A stretch of DNA of 64,000 nt from Pseudobdellovibrionaceae bacterium (GCA_020635055.1 JACKAN010000004.1:140092-204091); one strand, 5' to 3'. Positions 37,094-47,052 are shown, numbered from the stretch's first letter. Notes: a model not told the origin generated them from the sequence alone. Numbers and translations: made by a program.

Positions 37094-38680
37094 ATGAAAG
37101 CTATAAATATACTATCTATCATTTTAGCTGTATTCTTATCCATGGGTTGTACAAAAAAGAAAAAAGGTGATTACGATCTGGATCCAAAAGAAACCTTTGT
37201 AGTGAATATAACTTCAGAACCCCCATCCCTCGATTGGAATAAATCAACAGATACAACCTCAGCTCTAATCCAAGACAATATCATGGAAGGTTTATTAGAA
37301 TATAATTTTGATGATCCTGATTTAGGACTGAAAGGTTCTTTAGCTAAAAATTGGTCACCTAATGAAGATGCCACTAAGTGGACATTTGAACTTAAGAAAG
37401 ATGTAAAATGGATAGATGGAATTGAGGTTACGGCCCAACAATTTGCCGATGGCTGGGAAAGGTTGCTTAACCCTCTAACGGCATCTGAATACTCTTACTT
37501 TTTGTATAGTATAAAAAACGCTAGGGAGTATAACCAGGGGAAAATTAAAGATTTTTCTGAAGTGGGTATAAAAGTTACGGGCCCTCACAGTTTAGAAGTT
37601 ACATTGGTAGGCCCTCAAAGTTATTTCCCATACTTATTGACTCACCACTCGACTTACCCCATTCGCAAAGATGTAATTAAAAAACATGGTGATAAATGGA
37701 CAGATCCAGAGAATATTGTAACTAATGGTCCTTTCAGGCTAAAAGTTTGGGATCATGATAAAGCCATTATTCTTGAACGTAACGAAATATATTATGGTGA
37801 AAAGCCTAAATTTAAAAATATTTTGGCATATATGATTCCGGAAATGTCTACGGCAATTAACCTTTTTGATAAGGGTCAAATAGATGCACAATTGGTTTTG
37901 CCATCCACAGAATTGCCTGTATTAAAAAAGCGAGCAGAGCATTTAGAATCTGGAATACTTTCACTTTACTACTTTGGGTTTAATGTAAAGAAAAAACCCA
38001 TGGACAATCCATTGGTAAGAAAAGCTATTAGTCATGCTATCAATCGCAATGAAGTAACAAAAATGATGGCTGGTGGACAAATTCCATTAACAAGCTGGGT
38101 GCCCCCTGGAATGTTTGGCTATGAAGCTGAAATTGGTACTTCCTTTGATATTGAAAAGGCCAATAAACTTTTAGATGATGCAGGATTCAAAGATAGAAGC
38201 AAATTGCCAACAATCACATTGGGATTCAACACCAACGAAAACCACCAGCGCATAGCTGAAAATATTCAATCACAATTAAAAAAGAATTTAGGAATCAATG
38301 TAGAACTTAAAAATGAAGAATGGAAAGTTTATCTAAATACTATTAAAATGGATCCACCCCATATTTTCCGCATGGGCTGGTTAGCTGATTATCCAGACCC
38401 CGATAATTTCCTTAATTTGATGACCTCCTATTCTGATAACAATCACACACAATGGGGCAACAAAGATTTTGACGAACTTATAGAAAAAGCAGCAAAAGAA
38501 TTAGATAAGGGAAAAAGAAAAGAGTATTACTCTACAGCACAGAAAATTTTAACAGAAATTGATGTTCCCGTCGCGCCAGTATTTTCCTCTGTGGTCCACT
38601 CTTTAGTTTCAAAAAGAGTTAAAAATTTTCCCAATAACAGTATGAATCGCTATGAATTCAAGGGGATTGAGCTTAAGTGA
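37094..38680 (+). CDS. oppA: Oligopeptide ABC transporter substrate-binding lipoprotein
   Basis: Family 5 solute-binding protein. The signal peptide ends in the lipobox FLSMGC, so the mature Cys is lipid-anchored. Family phrases are TSEPPSLDWNKSTDTTS near residue 40, NIMEGLLEYN, WTFELKKDVKWIDG and AISHAINRNEV. At 528 residues it is full length. The stop overlaps oppB by 4 bp. The exact ligand cannot be read from sequence. A GGGGTG ribosome-binding site precedes the ATG. Confidence 0.93.
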   Translation: MKAINILSIILAVFLSMGCTKKKKGDYDLDPKETFVVNITSEPPSLDWNKSTDTTSALIQDNIMEGLLEYNFDDPDLGLKGSLAKNWSPNEDATKWTFELKKDVKWIDGIEVTAQQFADGWERLLNPLTASEYSYFLYSIKNAREYNQGKIKDFSEVGIKVTGPHSLEVTLVGPQSYFPYLLTHHSTYPIRKDVIKKHGDKWTDPENIVTNGPFRLKVWDHDKAIILERNEIYYGEKPKFKNILAYMIPEMSTAINLFDKGQIDAQLVLPSTELPVLKKRAEHLESGILSLYYFGFNVKKKPMDNPLVRKAISHAINRNEVTKMMAGGQIPLTSWVPPGMFGYEAEIGTSFDIEKANKLLDDAGFKDRSKLPTITLGFNTNENHQRIAENIQSQLKKNLGINVELKNEEWKVYLNTIKMDPPHIFRMGWLADYPDPDNFLNLMTSYSDNNHTQWGNKDFDELIEKAAKELDKGKRKEYYSTAQKILTEIDVPVAPVFSSVVHSLVSKRVKNFPNNSMNRYEFKGIELK

Positions 38681-39759
38681 TTACAGAAAAACATAAATCA
38701 ATTATCAGCAGTTCTGTTTTAGTTGCCCTAATAACCACTTTGCTTATGAATTTTTTCAATTACGAAATCCCCACTTTTTTGTGGATTCTTGATGGAGTTT
38801 TGGTTGGGGGAGCTTTTGTTTGGTACACTCTATCTCAAAATCTCTTGTTCTATGTTTTAAAGCGCACAACAGAAGCTTTTTTTGTATTATTAGTTATTGC
38901 GACATTAACATTTACCCTATTGCGAGTTATGCCCGGGGGACCCTTTGACCAAGAAAAGGCTTTGCCACCTGAAGTGAAGGCCAATATTGAAGCAAAATAC
39001 AATTTAAATGCTCCGATTTTACGACAATATACAGATTATATTTTTGGAATTTTCAAAGGAGACTTAGGTGAATCCTATAAATATTTAGGTCGTGATGTTT
39101 CCACCATAATTGTAGAAACTTTGCCTGTTTCTTTTCAATTGGGTATGTACGCCTTGCTAGTTTCTTTTTTAATAGGAATTCCTTTGGGCTTATTTGCAGC
39201 TTCAAGACACAATTCCTTATGGGACAACAGTGCTATGTTTATGGCAGTGAGTGGAGTTTCACTTCCGAGCTTTCTTATTGCACCGATTTTAATTATTATA
39301 TTTTGTTTTTGGTTGGACTGGTTGCCACCGGCATTTTGGGATGGCCCAGAATATTATATTTTACCCTCTCTCATTTTAGGAATACGTCCTGCGGCAGTAA
39401 TTGCCCGTTTAACTCGTGCTAGTGTTTTGGAAGTTATAAGATCTGACTATATAAGAACAGCTAAGGCTAAGGGATTACCGCATCGGGTAGTATTGTATAG
39501 ACATGTTCTTAAAAACTCCTTAATACCAGTATTAACTTTTTCAGGGCCCTTAGCTGCAGGGATTCTTTCCGGCTCATTTATTATCGAACTTATTTTTGCA
39601 ATTCCAGGTATGGGAAAGCATTTAATTCAAAGTGTGACAAATCGTGATTATCCACTTATTTTAGGATTAACTTTATTGTTTTCGGCAATGTTAGTTTTTG
39701 CCAATCTAATTGTAGATTTACTTTATTCATATTTTGATCCAAGGATTAAGCTATCGTGA
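38677..39759 (+). CDS. oppB: Oligopeptide ABC permease OppB with an N-terminal extension
   Basis: Inner-membrane permease. After about residue 65 it matches OppB: FVLLVIATLTFTLLRVMPGGPF, then the EAA loop SDYIRTAKAKGLPHRVVLYR, ending SYFDPRIKLS. The first 60 residues form an extension with two extra membrane helices (SVLVALITTLLMNFF and FLWILDGVLVGGAFVWYTL), making 360 residues instead of about 306. The GTG start overlaps the oppA stop. Confidence 0.93.
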   Translation: MITEKHKSIISSSVLVALITTLLMNFFNYEIPTFLWILDGVLVGGAFVWYTLSQNLLFYVLKRTTEAFFVLLVIATLTFTLLRVMPGGPFDQEKALPPEVKANIEAKYNLNAPILRQYTDYIFGIFKGDLGESYKYLGRDVSTIIVETLPVSFQLGMYALLVSFLIGIPLGLFAASRHNSLWDNSAMFMAVSGVSLPSFLIAPILIIIFCFWLDWLPPAFWDGPEYYILPSLILGIRPAAVIARLTRASVLEVIRSDYIRTAKAKGLPHRVVLYRHVLKNSLIPVLTFSGPLAAGILSGSFIIELIFAIPGMGKHLIQSVTNRDYPLILGLTLLFSAMLVFANLIVDLLYSYFDPRIKLS

Positions 39760-40694
39760 GTTCAACAATAACAATGGCTGTTGCCAAAACTGAGTCTGTA
39801 GAGATTTTAAATAAACCCTCACGAAGTTTGTGGGAAGATGCATTTATCCGTCTAAAGAAAAACAAAGCAGCGATGTTGAGCTCCTATTTTATACTTTTTA
39901 TTTGCTTGGTTGCTGTTTTTGCTGAGGCCCTTTCTCCTTACCCATTTGATGCTCAATACATGGATAAAGTACTCCAAACGCCCACATGGCAACATTGGTT
40001 GGGTACAGATGCTTTAGGGCGCGATTTGTTTTCCAGAATAATTTATGGTGCTAGAATGTCTATGGCTGTTGCCATTTATACTTCTTTAATTTCATTAGTA
40101 ATTGGTGCTGTTTATGGTGCCATCTCTGGCTGGATGGGTGGTCAGCTCGATTCTTTTATGATGAGAGTTGTCGATATTCTTTATTCCATTCCGACTATGG
40201 TATTGTTAATCTTAGTGAAAGTTATTTTTGATGCGGCAAATATTTTTGAAGACCCAGAAAGAAAAGCTTATTTTGGAATCGTTTTAGCTTTGAGTTTGGT
40301 GGGCTGGGTGACACTAGCTCGTGTAGTCCGTGGCCAAGTTTTACAAGTGAAACAAATGACCTATGTGGAAGCAGCAAGAGCGCTGGGTGCCAATCCATTT
40401 TGGATTGTTATAAGACATGTAATGCCAAATATCTTAGGGCCTATAGTTGTTCTGTTAACTTTTCAAATTCCATCAAACATTTTATTTGAAAGCTTTTTAA
40501 GTTTTATAGGTTTAGGATTGCAACCTCCTTTTAGTTCCTGGGGAGTGTTAGCTTCTTCAGGTTGGCAAACCATGAGGTCCTTTCCTCATTTAATCATTTT
40601 CCCAAGTACGGCAATTTTTATAACTATGTTAGCGTTTAACTTTTTGGGAGATGGGTTGAGGGATGCCTTAGATCCCCAAATGAAAGGCCGCTAA
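39756..40694 (+). CDS. oppC: Oligopeptide ABC permease OppC
   Basis: Second permease of the importer, 312 residues. It has the OppC-type start (LWEDAFIRLKKNKAAMLSSY), WLGTDALGRDLFSRIIYGAR and the EAA loop TYVEAARALGANPFWIVIRH, ending FNFLGDGLRDALDP. It overlaps oppB by 4 bp. No OppD/OppF ATPase genes follow; the next gene is an MFS transporter, so the ATPases must come from elsewhere. Confidence 0.95.
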   Translation: MSSTITMAVAKTESVEILNKPSRSLWEDAFIRLKKNKAAMLSSYFILFICLVAVFAEALSPYPFDAQYMDKVLQTPTWQHWLGTDALGRDLFSRIIYGARMSMAVAIYTSLISLVIGAVYGAISGWMGGQLDSFMMRVVDILYSIPTMVLLILVKVIFDAANIFEDPERKAYFGIVLALSLVGWVTLARVVRGQVLQVKQMTYVEAARALGANPFWIVIRHVMPNILGPIVVLLTFQIPSNILFESFLSFIGLGLQPPFSSWGVLASSGWQTMRSFPHLIIFPSTAIFITMLAFNFLGDGLRDALDPQMKGR

Positions 40695-40769
40695 CAAACT
40701 CATTAAAAGTGAATCTGACGGTCTCGCTCATTCTCTATTCACTCATCGTATTTTTTATAATATGATGGC

Positions 40770-41954
40770 TTGGTTGTGTTACGTAATATATATTTAGTTT
40801 TTGTATTTAATTTTATTTGGGCTTTGCTGATTCTCATGCCAGTGATCGTGCCTTTCTTTGAAAGCCGCGGTTTAAGTATGAAAAACATATTTGAACTTCA
40901 AGCTATTTTTTCATTTGCTTTGTTAATTTTTGAAGTTCCCTCTGGTTATATTTCAGATCTTTTGGGTAGAAAAAAAGTTTTAATTCTGTCGGCAATAATC
41001 CATGGGACAGGATTTTCTATGTTTTATTTTACTAGTGATTTTGTAACTTTGGTAATTGCTGAGATTTTTTTAGCCTTGGCTGTAAGTTTGTTTTCTGGAA
41101 CAGATGTATCTTTAATTTATGATTCACTTGCAGCTTCTGGAATACAGAAAGCTCCTATTAAAATTATGGGACGAAGATTGTTTTTTATGCAATTAGGGGA
41201 AACCCTTGGCGGGCTTGTTGGTGGTTGGTTGGTTTTGTGGTCCTTTAACGCACCTGTAATTGGTCAGGCCATAGTTGCCTGGTTGCCTTTAATCCCTGCT
41301 TTTTTTATTACAGAACCACCAAGGCTTAAAATGAAAGCTTCTCAACACAAACAAAATTTTATCTATATTTTGAGATCAATGACTAAGCATTCAAAGCTAC
41401 TCAATTTAATAATGCTTACATCTATATTTTATGGAGTTTCTACATTACTTGCGGTTTGGTCTTTTCAAAAGTATTGGAGCGAACTCCATATTCCTATTAT
41501 TTATTTTGGTTATTTATGGGCAGCAATCAACTTTACAGTAGCTATTGTAGGCAGGTATGCACACAAATTTGAAAAAAAATGGGGGTCCGTGAGCATAGTT
41601 TTAATAATAGGAGTTTTACCTATAATTGGCTACTTTGGAATGGCTTTTAATTATTGGATTTGGGGCATTGTAATTTGTCTCACTTTTCAAATTGTTAGAG
41701 CTTTAAATAGTGTTGTAATAACAGATGCACTAAATAAGAGAATAAGTGCGGATATGCGTGCAACGGCCAACTCTATTGTGAGTCTTGGTGTGAGACTACT
41801 ATTTATAATTTTTGGACCTATCATGGGTTATGTTATAGATCGAAAAGGAATTCATGTAAGTTATATGTATTTGGGTGTGATTTATATTCTCTGTTTTTTA
41901 TTCATAGTGGTCCCATTTTTAAAGCAAAAGAAAGATTTCGAATCTATAACATAA
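40770..41954 (+). CDS. Major facilitator superfamily transporter
   Basis: 394 residues with 12 predicted hydrophobic segments. The MFS loop-2/3 signature reads GYISDLLGRKKVLI (D-x-x-G-R-R/K type) near residue 60. The start is a TTG at 40770; a GTG two codons later is an alternative. Substrate not recognised; drug or metabolite efflux is common for this branch. It may form part of the opp transcript, 75 bp downstream. Confidence 0.85.
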   Translation: MVVLRNIYLVFVFNFIWALLILMPVIVPFFESRGLSMKNIFELQAIFSFALLIFEVPSGYISDLLGRKKVLILSAIIHGTGFSMFYFTSDFVTLVIAEIFLALAVSLFSGTDVSLIYDSLAASGIQKAPIKIMGRRLFFMQLGETLGGLVGGWLVLWSFNAPVIGQAIVAWLPLIPAFFITEPPRLKMKASQHKQNFIYILRSMTKHSKLLNLIMLTSIFYGVSTLLAVWSFQKYWSELHIPIIYFGYLWAAINFTVAIVGRYAHKFEKKWGSVSIVLIIGVLPIIGYFGMAFNYWIWGIVICLTFQIVRALNSVVITDALNKRISADMRATANSIVSLGVRLLFIIFGPIMGYVIDRKGIHVSYMYLGVIYILCFLFIVVPFLKQKKDFESIT

Positions 41955-41986
41955 TAAGAATTAAATCGAATGGGTATTAATACTTG

Positions 41987-43090
41987 TTAAACATTAAAGC
42001 GGAAGAGCATTATGTCGCCATCTTTAACTACATACTCTTTTCCTTCTGATCGGTACTTCCCAGCCTCCTTCACCGCAGCTTCAGATTTTAATGTGAAGAG
42101 CTCATTGCAGTGAAAGGTTTCGGCTCGAATAAATCCTCGTTCAAAATCAGAATGTATAACACCTGCGGCTTGTGGAGCCTTTGTTCCTAAACGAATTGTC
42201 CATGCTCGGACTTCTTTTTCTCCAGCAGTAAAATAAGTAATCAAACCTAACAGTTTATAAGCTTCTTTAATTAGCTTGTTCAAACCAGGTTCTTCCAAGC
42301 CAGCACTTTCTAAAAACTCTTTTTGCTCATCTTTGGGCAGCTGAGAGATTTCCGCCTCAAGTGCCGTACAAATAGTGACACATTCATTATTTTCTTCTTT
42401 TGCTATTTGTTTAACTTTTTGAACATGAATATTGGATTCTTCATTGTTGATTTCACTTTCTCCAATATTACAAACATACAAAACAGGCTTCATACTTAAT
42501 AGGTGGATATGCTTCATGAACTCTTGGTCATTTTCTGTGATTTCTACACTTCTTGCTGGCTTTCCGCTCTCCAGTGCATCTTTAAATTTTTTTAATAAGA
42601 CAGCTTCTCCCATCATTGCTTTGTCTTTAGTTGTACGGGCAACCTTTTCTACTTTTTGATATTTTTTATCGACGCTATCTAAATCGGCAAGTAAGAGTTC
42701 GGTGTTAATGGTTTCAATATCTCTTAGAGCATCTACAGAACCTTCAACGTGAATAATATTGTCATCAACAAAACAGCGAACTACATGGAGTATGGCATCT
42801 ACTTCTCTTATGTTGGCTAAAAATTGATTGCCAAGCCCCTCTCCCTTGCTGGCTCCAGCGACGAGTCCAGCGATATCCACAAATTCTATTGCCGTAGGTA
42901 CAACACTTTGAGGTTTTACAAATTTTGAAATTTCAGTAAGTCGATGATCCGGAACTGTCACAACTCCGACGTTAGGGTCAATGGTACAAAACGGGTAATT
43001 AGCACTTTCGGCTTTTGCAGCAGTGAGTGCATTAAATAAAGTACTTTTACCAACATTGGGAAGTCCAACAATACCAACTTGCAAAGCCAT
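41987..43090 (-). CDS. ychF: Ribosome-associated ATPase YchF (Obg family)
   Basis: 367 residues. G1 is GLPNVGKSTLFNALT, G3 DIAGLVAGASKGEGLGNQFL, and the G4 region has NIGE rather than NKxD, which explains the ATP preference of the family. The C-terminal TGS domain (YFTAGEKEVRAWTIRLGTKA) is complete. It binds ribosomes and takes part in translation and stress responses. It lies 10 bp after pth in the prs-rplY-pth-ychF group. Confidence 0.96.
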   Translation of the reverse strand: MALQVGIVGLPNVGKSTLFNALTAAKAESANYPFCTIDPNVGVVTVPDHRLTEISKFVKPQSVVPTAIEFVDIAGLVAGASKGEGLGNQFLANIREVDAILHVVRCFVDDNIIHVEGSVDALRDIETINTELLLADLDSVDKKYQKVEKVARTTKDKAMMGEAVLLKKFKDALESGKPARSVEITENDQEFMKHIHLLSMKPVLYVCNIGESEINNEESNIHVQKVKQIAKEENNECVTICTALEAEISQLPKDEQKEFLESAGLEEPGLNKLIKEAYKLLGLITYFTAGEKEVRAWTIRLGTKAPQAAGVIHSDFERGFIRAETFHCNELFTLKSEAAVKEAGKYRSEGKEYVVKDGDIMLFRFNV

Positions 43091-43100
43091 ACATGTCCCC

Positions 43101-43664
43101 TTAATTATTGTAGCGAGTTGCTGTTAAGTTCAATCCATTTACTATAAAACACTCCACACCTTCGGCGGCAAGAGATAAAGCTTCGGGCAATAATTTTTGC
43201 TCTTCATTACTAAAATTTTGAAGGGCAAAATCCGCAACAGATAGGTGGGGGTTGGAAGGACGTCCTATGCCAAATCGTAGACGAGAGTAATCATTGCTTC
43301 CCATTAAATTATGAAGACTTCTTACCCCATTATGGCCACCATGCCCACGATTGTGTTGAAATTTTATTTTTGCAAAAGGGAGATCGACTTCGTCATGGAC
43401 CACTAATAAATCACTGATTTCTATCTTGTAGTATTTTAATAGAGGCACCACGGCTTCGCCGGACAAATTCATATAAGTTAGTGGTTTTACGATAAGTACA
43501 TCAATGTTATCAATTTTGCTTTTTGCAACAAGTGCCTTCGATTCTTCTTTGTAATTATTGATTTTATTTCTTTGTGTTAAGGCATCTACAATTAAAAAAC
43601 CCGCATTATGGCGGGTCATTAAGTATTTTGGACCTGGATTGCCCAGGCCAACAATCATTTTCAT
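43101..43664 (-). CDS. pth: Peptidyl-tRNA hydrolase
   Basis: Releases tRNA from prematurely dropped peptidyl-tRNA. Motifs: GLGNPGPKYLMTRHNAGF with the catalytic His, KPLTYMNLSGEAV, and VVHDEVDLPFAKIKFQHNRG with GGHNGVRS. It has 187 residues, the usual length. It is 9 bp downstream of rplY. Confidence 0.97.
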   Translation of the reverse strand: MKMIVGLGNPGPKYLMTRHNAGFLIVDALTQRNKINNYKEESKALVAKSKIDNIDVLIVKPLTYMNLSGEAVVPLLKYYKIEISDLLVVHDEVDLPFAKIKFQHNRGHGGHNGVRSLHNLMGSNDYSRLRFGIGRPSNPHLSVADFALQNFSNEEQKLLPEALSLAAEGVECFIVNGLNLTATRYNN

Positions 43665-43673
43665 GTAAAAAAA

Positions 43674-44321
43674 TTAATCTTTCTTTTCAGTAGCTGGAGC
43701 CGCAGTTGCAACAGCACCCTCTGCAGGAGTGGCAGTAGCTTCAACAGCTGCTGGTTCTTCCTCTCTAGGTTCAGTTACTGAAACAAGGGCCTCTTCTTCA
43801 CTAGTAATTAACTCCACATTTGCTGGAAGAATTAAATCAGAAGCATGAAGAACGTCTCCCAATTGCATTTTAGAAATATCTAATTCAATAATTTCAGGGA
43901 TATTGTTGGGCAAACACTCAACTTCCACTTCGTGACGAATTTCTTGTACTACTCCACCAGACATTAAGCCCAATGGTTTTCCAATATATTTTACTTTAAT
44001 GTGAACTCTTACTTCAGAAGTCATATCCACGGCATAAAAATCCATGTGTACTGGGCGACGTGACATGGGATGAATCACTATTTCTTTTTTAAGGACTTTT
44101 AGGCCATTCAAATTTGTATTGTCAGATTTTAATGTGAATATTGTATTCTCAAAATCTGATTTATTGTATCGGGTCGCATCTGTTTCTGAAATTGAAAAAT
44201 TTAAGTTTTCAATTTTAGGTCCATAAACAACCGCTGGAATTTGCTTGTTTTTACGTAGTCCCCGCGACCAATGTTTACCAGAAGCTCTTGGGTTCACTAT
44301 TAATTCGACATTGTCTTGCAT
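43674..44321 (-). CDS. rplY: 50S ribosomal protein L25 (CTC/TL5 form)
   Basis: Binds 5S rRNA. The N-terminal L25 domain includes ASGKHWSRGLRKNKQIPAVV and GPKIENLNFSI, followed by the TL5-type C-terminal beta domain (VRVHIKVKYIGKPLGLMSGG) and an Ala/Glu-rich tail. The ATG at 44321 (MQDNVELIV) is chosen because the family starts there and the upstream extension is not conserved in style; TAAAAAC only weakly resembles a ribosome-binding site. The gene follows prs after 25 bp. Confidence 0.93.
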   Translation of the reverse strand: MQDNVELIVNPRASGKHWSRGLRKNKQIPAVVYGPKIENLNFSISETDATRYNKSDFENTIFTLKSDNTNLNGLKVLKKEIVIHPMSRRPVHMDFYAVDMTSEVRVHIKVKYIGKPLGLMSGGVVQEIRHEVEVECLPNNIPEIIELDISKMQLGDVLHASDLILPANVELITSEEEALVSVTEPREEEPAAVEATATPAEGAVATAAPATEKKD

Positions 44322-44346
44322 GTTTTTATCCTCACTCCATCTTACT

Positions 44347-45291
44347 TTAATTAAACAGTGCACTCACTGAATCGTAGTTATTTATCCTTTTTATGGCTTC
44401 AGCCACAACAGGTGCAACGGAAACAACTTCAATTTTGCCACAGGCCACAGCTTCCTTACTAAGAGGGATGGTGTCGGCCACAAGGACCTTTTCCAAACCA
44501 CTTTCAGAAATTCGCGCAATGGCGGGTCCTGAAAAAACAGGGTGTGTGGCTACTGCAAAGACTCTTTTTGCACCATTTTTAAGTAAACTGTCAACAGCCT
44601 GAGTCAAAGTTCCAGCCGTATCAATCATATCATCCAAAATAATTGCTGTTTTACCCTTCACGTCACCGATAAGGTTGAGAGCTTTGGCTTCATTTGGGCC
44701 AGTGCGACGTTTGTCTACAATTGCAATTGAACACTCAATTCTCTTTGAGAAGGCTCTGACCCGCTCAACACCACCAGCATCAGGACTAACTGTAACAAAT
44801 TCTTCACCATGGCCATATTGCTCTCTCCAAGCTCTGGCAAATGTAGGTATAGCAAATAAATGATCCACAGGGCCATCAAAAAACCCCTGAATTTGAGCTG
44901 AGTGGAGATCTACGGCAACTAGACGTTGTGCCCCAGCCGTATGTAGTAGTTTTGCAACAGCTTTTGCTGAAATAGGAGCCCTGGGTGCCACTTTTCGATC
45001 CTGTCGAGCATAACCATAGTAAGGAATAACAGCTGTGATCTCATTGGCTGAAGCCATTTTTAAAGCATCAAGGGTAATAAAGGTTTCCATGTAATGTTCA
45101 TTAGTAGGGGGACAAGTGCTTTGTATAAAAAAGACGTTTTGACCTCTAACACTTTCGTGAATTTCAACTTGGATTTCACCATCGGCAAAGCGATTTATTT
45201 GGCACTTTCCAAGCTCCACACCCGCATATTTTGCTACTTTTTCGGCAAATTCTTGATTGGAATTACCTGAGAATATTTTCATATGAGCCAT
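44347..45291 (-). CDS. prs: Ribose-phosphate pyrophosphokinase (PRPP synthetase)
   Basis: Makes PRPP from ribose 5-phosphate and ATP, feeding nucleotide, NAD and histidine synthesis. It has 314 residues. Motifs: ADGEIQVEIHESVRG, YGYARQDRKVAPRAPISAK (ATP site) and the PRPP-type loop ILDDMIDTAGTL. It is first gene of a minus-strand group with rplY, pth and ychF. The promoter must lie in the 84 bp shared with the divergent STAS gene. Confidence 0.97.
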   Translation of the reverse strand: MAHMKIFSGNSNQEFAEKVAKYAGVELGKCQINRFADGEIQVEIHESVRGQNVFFIQSTCPPTNEHYMETFITLDALKMASANEITAVIPYYGYARQDRKVAPRAPISAKAVAKLLHTAGAQRLVAVDLHSAQIQGFFDGPVDHLFAIPTFARAWREQYGHGEEFVTVSPDAGGVERVRAFSKRIECSIAIVDKRRTGPNEAKALNLIGDVKGKTAIILDDMIDTAGTLTQAVDSLLKNGAKRVFAVATHPVFSGPAIARISESGLEKVLVADTIPLSKEAVACGKIEVVSVAPVVAEAIKRINNYDSVSALFN

Positions 45292-45375
45292 GGGGCTTTT
45301 CTAATATAAGCAAGGCCCAAAGTCTAGGGTTTACAAAGCATTGACAATTATTTTAGTGTTTTCAGATAATGTAGT

Positions 45376-45714
45376 ATGTCTATTGAGGTTTCAAAAAACA
45401 AAAGTTGGGTTATTTTTCTTATAAAAGACAGATTAGATGAATCTAATTTTAAAGAATTTACATCTGAAATGGATAAAATTGTTCAAGAAAAATCCAACCC
45501 TAATATCGCATTGCAGATGAGTGAAATCGAATTTTTAAGTTTGCCAACAATAAAATATTTTTCAGTTATTGCTGAGGGGCTAGTCAAAAAAGGTGGTAAA
45601 TTTGCCCTTGTTGGAGTTTCTGAAAAAATTAAAAGACAAATAGATATATTTGCCTCTCTAAAGCCTATGCTGGTATTTCGCTCAGAGGAAGACTGGGAGA
45701 GCTTTAATCCATAA
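45376..45714 (+). CDS. STAS-domain protein (anti-sigma factor antagonist-like)
   Basis: 112 residues that fit a single STAS domain: starting beta strand (SWVIFLIKDRLDESNFKEF), then IALQMSEIEFLSLPTIKYFS, and GGKFALVGVSEKIKRQIDI. In SpoIIAA-type proteins the loop after strand 3 carries DSSG with the phosphorylated Ser; here it reads LSLP, so the switch site is only partly kept. No sigma or anti-sigma partner is nearby. The message probably ends convergently with rdgB. Confidence 0.7.
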   Translation: MSIEVSKNKSWVIFLIKDRLDESNFKEFTSEMDKIVQEKSNPNIALQMSEIEFLSLPTIKYFSVIAEGLVKKGGKFALVGVSEKIKRQIDIFASLKPMLVFRSEEDWESFNP

Positions 45715-45731
45715 AAACTCTAAAAAAAACA

Positions 45732-46316
45732 TCAAATTTGTTGTTGTTTAAATTCTCGTAGAGCTTGGATTCTGTGTGAGATTTTATTTTTTTCAGCAGG
45801 CGACATCTCTGCCAGTGTCTTTTCACATCCCTCTGGGATAAAAATGGGATCGTAACCAAAACCATTATTACCACGCAGAACTCGGCTTATATTTCCTTTA
45901 AGAGTTCCATAGAATAGACTTTCATTTCCATCGGGATCAATGACCATCATGGAACAACGAAATTGAGCCGCTCGATGTGTGGCAGATCTCAAACTCATCA
46001 TTTTTAATAACTTTGCTATATTTTCAGCATCGCTAGCATTCTCTCCCGCGTAACGCGCAGAGTGGATACCGGGCATATTGTTTAAACCTTCAACTTCCAA
46101 ACCTGAGTCCTCAGCTAGAACCCACACATTATTTTTTACAGCGCGTAAAGCTTTTGCTTTAATGCGAGCATTTTCATCAAAACTTTTTCCACTTTCTTTT
46201 GGTGAGGTGTAAACAGGTAACTCAGAAATTGAATGTACATTTACAGAGGTGCCCATAAAAAAATTTCTGATTTCATTAAGTTTACCCGCATTGGATGTTG
46301 CTACCCATAGTTCCAT
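45732..46316 (-). CDS. rdgB: dITP/XTP pyrophosphatase
   Basis: House-cleaning nucleotide pyrophosphatase of the HAM1 family, removing non-canonical purine triphosphates. 194 residues. Motifs: ATSNAGKLNEIRNFF at the start, LAEDSGLEVEGLNNMPGIHS, ARYAGENASD, and GFGYDPIFIPEGCEKTLAEM at the end. It starts 3 bp after the rph stop, so the two are in one unit with the amidase. Confidence 0.97.
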   Translation of the reverse strand: MELWVATSNAGKLNEIRNFFMGTSVNVHSISELPVYTSPKESGKSFDENARIKAKALRAVKNNVWVLAEDSGLEVEGLNNMPGIHSARYAGENASDAENIAKLLKMMSLRSATHRAAQFRCSMMVIDPDGNESLFYGTLKGNISRVLRGNNGFGYDPIFIPEGCEKTLAEMSPAEKNKISHRIQALREFKQQQI

Positions 46317-46319
46317 AAT

Positions 46320-47048
46320 TTAAGACTCCAAAGGAAAAAAGTTACCAATAATCTCTTCTTGTTTTTTGAAAAGTTCCTGGCAGCCAGATTGTGCTAATTC
46401 AATCATGGATTGGAGCTGAGGGAGCGTGAAGGCTGTCTTTTCAGCAGTTCCTTGGATTTCAATAAAATCATTTTTATTATTCATTACAAAGTTCATATCG
46501 GTATCCACAGTAGAATCTTCATCATAATTAAGGTCCAAAATAGCATTTTGTCCCTTCAATCCGACGCTCACTGCTGCTAGGTAATATTTGATAGGCCATT
46601 CTTTAATTTGTTTTTGGTCGAATAAAAATTTTAGGGCTAAGGCTAAGGCGACAAAACCCCCTGTTATTGCTGCAGTTCTAGTTCCACCATCAGCTTGAAT
46701 GACATCACAATCTATATATATCTGTTTTTCGCCCAGTTTCTCCATATCCACGGCAGATCTTAAACTCCGACCAATTAGGCGTGAGATCTCCTGGCTACGT
46801 CCACTATTAGTGGCCCGGTCTCTTTGGATTCTTGTGTGAGTAGATCTTGGGAGCATACCGTATTCGGCTGTAATCCAGCCAGACCCCTTGCCCATAAGCC
46901 ACTTGGGGATACCTTCTTCCACAGAAGCCGTACATATAAGATGAGTGTTTCCCAGCTCAATTCTTACACTTCCCTCGGCATATCGTATAACTTCGGGGTA
47001 AATATTTAAACTTCTAAGATTATTTGGATTTCGACTGTCTATTCGCAT
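46320..47048 (-). CDS. rph: Ribonuclease PH
   Basis: Phosphorolytic 3'-5' exonuclease that trims tRNA precursors. 242 residues. Motifs: ASVEEGIPKWLMGKGSGWIT, RIQRDRATNSGRSQEISRLI, DCDVIQADGGTRTAAITGG and the later DLNYDEDSTVDTDMNFVM. The pair rph-rdgB is common in bacteria. It begins 4 bp after the amidase stop. Confidence 0.97.
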   Translation of the reverse strand: MRIDSRNPNNLRSLNIYPEVIRYAEGSVRIELGNTHLICTASVEEGIPKWLMGKGSGWITAEYGMLPRSTHTRIQRDRATNSGRSQEISRLIGRSLRSAVDMEKLGEKQIYIDCDVIQADGGTRTAAITGGFVALALALKFLFDQKQIKEWPIKYYLAAVSVGLKGQNAILDLNYDEDSTVDTDMNFVMNNKNDFIEIQGTAEKTAFTLPQLQSMIELAQSGCQELFKKQEEIIGNFFPLES

Positions 47049-47052
47049 GGAC

